A stretch of DNA of 64,000 nucleotides, taken from NCBI RefSeq assembly GCF_014201905.1, contig NZ_JACHFM010000003.1, positions 1 to 64,000 of the forward strand, written 5' to 3'. The notes under the pieces are model-generated. The model was not told the origin of the DNA, searched no databases, and worked only from the letters and a program-made list of their open reading frames with translations. Below are positions 63,172 through 64,000 of the stretch, in pieces (position 1 is the stretch's first letter; every line of letters begins with the position of its first letter). The position numbers and the translations under genes are program-made. The DNA is from Amaricoccus macauensis. Its GTDB lineage: Bacteria > Pseudomonadota > Alphaproteobacteria > Rhodobacterales > Rhodobacteraceae.

Positions 63172-64000
63172 GTGCTGACTGACTTCTCCGCCCTCACCGC
63201 CGAGCTCGCCCGCATCCCGAACCAGCGCCGGGTCGGCCGGGTCACGGCTGTCGGCACCGCCGCCCTCGAGATCGCCGGGCTGTCGAACCATGCCCGGATC
63301 GGCGATCAGGTGGCGATCGGCGTCGGCAATGGCGCGGCGCAGGTGAGCGAGATCGGCGGCGAGGTCGTTGGCGTCTCGGAGCAGGTGGTCCGCGCGATGA
63401 CCTACGGGCCGCTCGACGGCGCGGCTGTCGGCAACGCGGCGACGCTTCTCGGCGCCGCCGGCGTCCACCCGGCAGAGACCTGGGTCGGGCGGATCGTCGA
63501 TGCATTCGGCCTGCCGCTCGACGGCCGGCCGCTCTCCCCTGGTGCCGCCAGCGCGACGCTGCGGCGCAGCCCGCCGGCGCCTGCCACGCGCAAGGGCCTC
63601 GGCGGGCGCCTCGCCACCGGCCTCACGGTCTTTGACACGGTGCTGCCGCTCGCCCGTGGTCAGCGGATCGGCGTCTTCGCGGGATCGGGCGTCGGCAAGT
63701 CGACGCTGCTCGGCGATCTCGCCCGCGGCATCGAGGCCGATATCGTCGTCTTCGCCCTGATCGGCGAACGGGGACGGGAGCTGCGCGACTTCGTCGACAA
63801 CGTCCTCGGCCCGGCGGGCATGGCGCGCGCCGTGGTCGTCGCCGCCACCTCGGATCAGGCGCCGCTCATCAAGCGCCGCGCCGCCTGGATGGCGATGGCA
63901 ACGGCCGAGGTCTTCCGCGATCAGGGGCGCCACGTCCTCCTGCTCATCGACTCGCTCACCCGCTTCGCCGAGGCGCACCGCGAGATCGCCCTCACCGCCG
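63172..64000 (+). CDS. fliI: Flagellum-specific ATPase FliI (partial at window edge)
   Basis: The frame opens with GTG at 63172, eight bases after GGGAG, and runs off the window. The 276 visible residues show an N-terminal beta-barrel domain (RRVGRVTAVGTAALEIAGLS), GLTVFDTVLPLARGQRIGVF, Walker A GSGVGKST (171-178), and FALIGERGRELRDFVDNVLG. Walker B LLLIDSLTRFAEAHREIALT follows. FliI drives and energises flagellar protein export with FliH and FliJ. The C-terminal third lies outside the window. Confidence 0.95.
   Translation, partial: MLTDFSALTAELARIPNQRRVGRVTAVGTAALEIAGLSNHARIGDQVAIGVGNGAAQVSEIGGEVVGVSEQVVRAMTYGPLDGAAVGNAATLLGAAGVHPAETWVGRIVDAFGLPLDGRPLSPGAASATLRRSPPAPATRKGLGGRLATGLTVFDTVLPLARGQRIGVFAGSGVGKSTLLGDLARGIEADIVVFALIGERGRELRDFVDNVLGPAGMARAVVVAATSDQAPLIKRRAAWMAMATAEVFRDQGRHVLLLIDSLTRFAEAHREIALTA

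Overview
The window is high-GC DNA from an alphaproteobacterium, most probably Rhodobacterales or a close relative. The evidence is the RpoA, S13, L3 and Adk sequence types, the yidD-ttcA-yidC-MOSC order, a zinc-type Adk fused translationally to secY, and the fliQ-fliE-flgC-flgB/fliI flagellar block. Coding density is high and many genes overlap by ATGA or GTGA, so translational coupling is common.

Region 1 (1-11.6 kb) is the tuf/S10/spc/alpha ribosomal superoperon: tuf end, rpsJ, rplC, rplD, rplW, rplB, rpsS, rplV, rpsC, rplP, then rplO, secY, adk, rpsM, rpsK, rpoA, rplQ. The normal middle block (rpmC, rpsQ, rplN, rplX, rplE, rpsN, rpsH, rplF, rplR, rpsE, rpmD) is absent. In its place lie a perfect intrinsic terminator and a small dihydrofolate-reductase-like gene. 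Own promoters can be proposed for rplO and rpsM, and terminators follow rplP, rplO and rplQ.

Region 2 (11.6-32.5 kb) is mainly housekeeping: a methyltransferase, an exported L,D-transpeptidase, rarA, a degenerate BLUF protein, a pseudouridine synthase, yidD-ttcA-yidC-MOSC, a GST coupled to a Tat-exported M20 peptidase, recG, a dihaem cytochrome c, a GFA protein, a urease-beta relic, an EVE protein, gpsA-tsaD, an amidase, a UbiH-type monooxygenase and tRNA-Phe.

Region 3 (32.9-44.6 kb) is accessory. A minus-strand operon encodes an oligopeptide-type ABC importer (binding protein, two permeases, a fused ATPase), an FAD oxidase, a 2-aminothiazoline-4-carboxylate hydrolase-family protein, an M20 amidohydrolase and a PLP enzyme of the cysteine synthase/desulfhydrase fold. 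I infer import and breakdown of a cysteine-related heterocycle or N-acyl cysteine compound. Divergent from it are a frameshifted SDR, a VOC protein and an Lrp-type regulator.

Region 4 (44.8-56.5 kb) is a second accessory operon on the minus strand: a ribose-type ABC importer, an acetoin-dehydrogenase-like E1alpha/E1beta/E2 set, an AhpD-like protein, an FGGY kinase, an SDR fragment and an intact SDR. It is controlled by a divergent SorC-type regulator with a palindromic site between. A decayed IS3-family transposase sits at its outer edge.

Region 5 (56.7-64 kb) holds an AEC permease, the homogentisate module (maiA and a MarR regulator divergent from hmgA-fahA, with three matching palindromes between), and the flagellar genes fliQ, fliE, flgC, flgB and the start of fliI.
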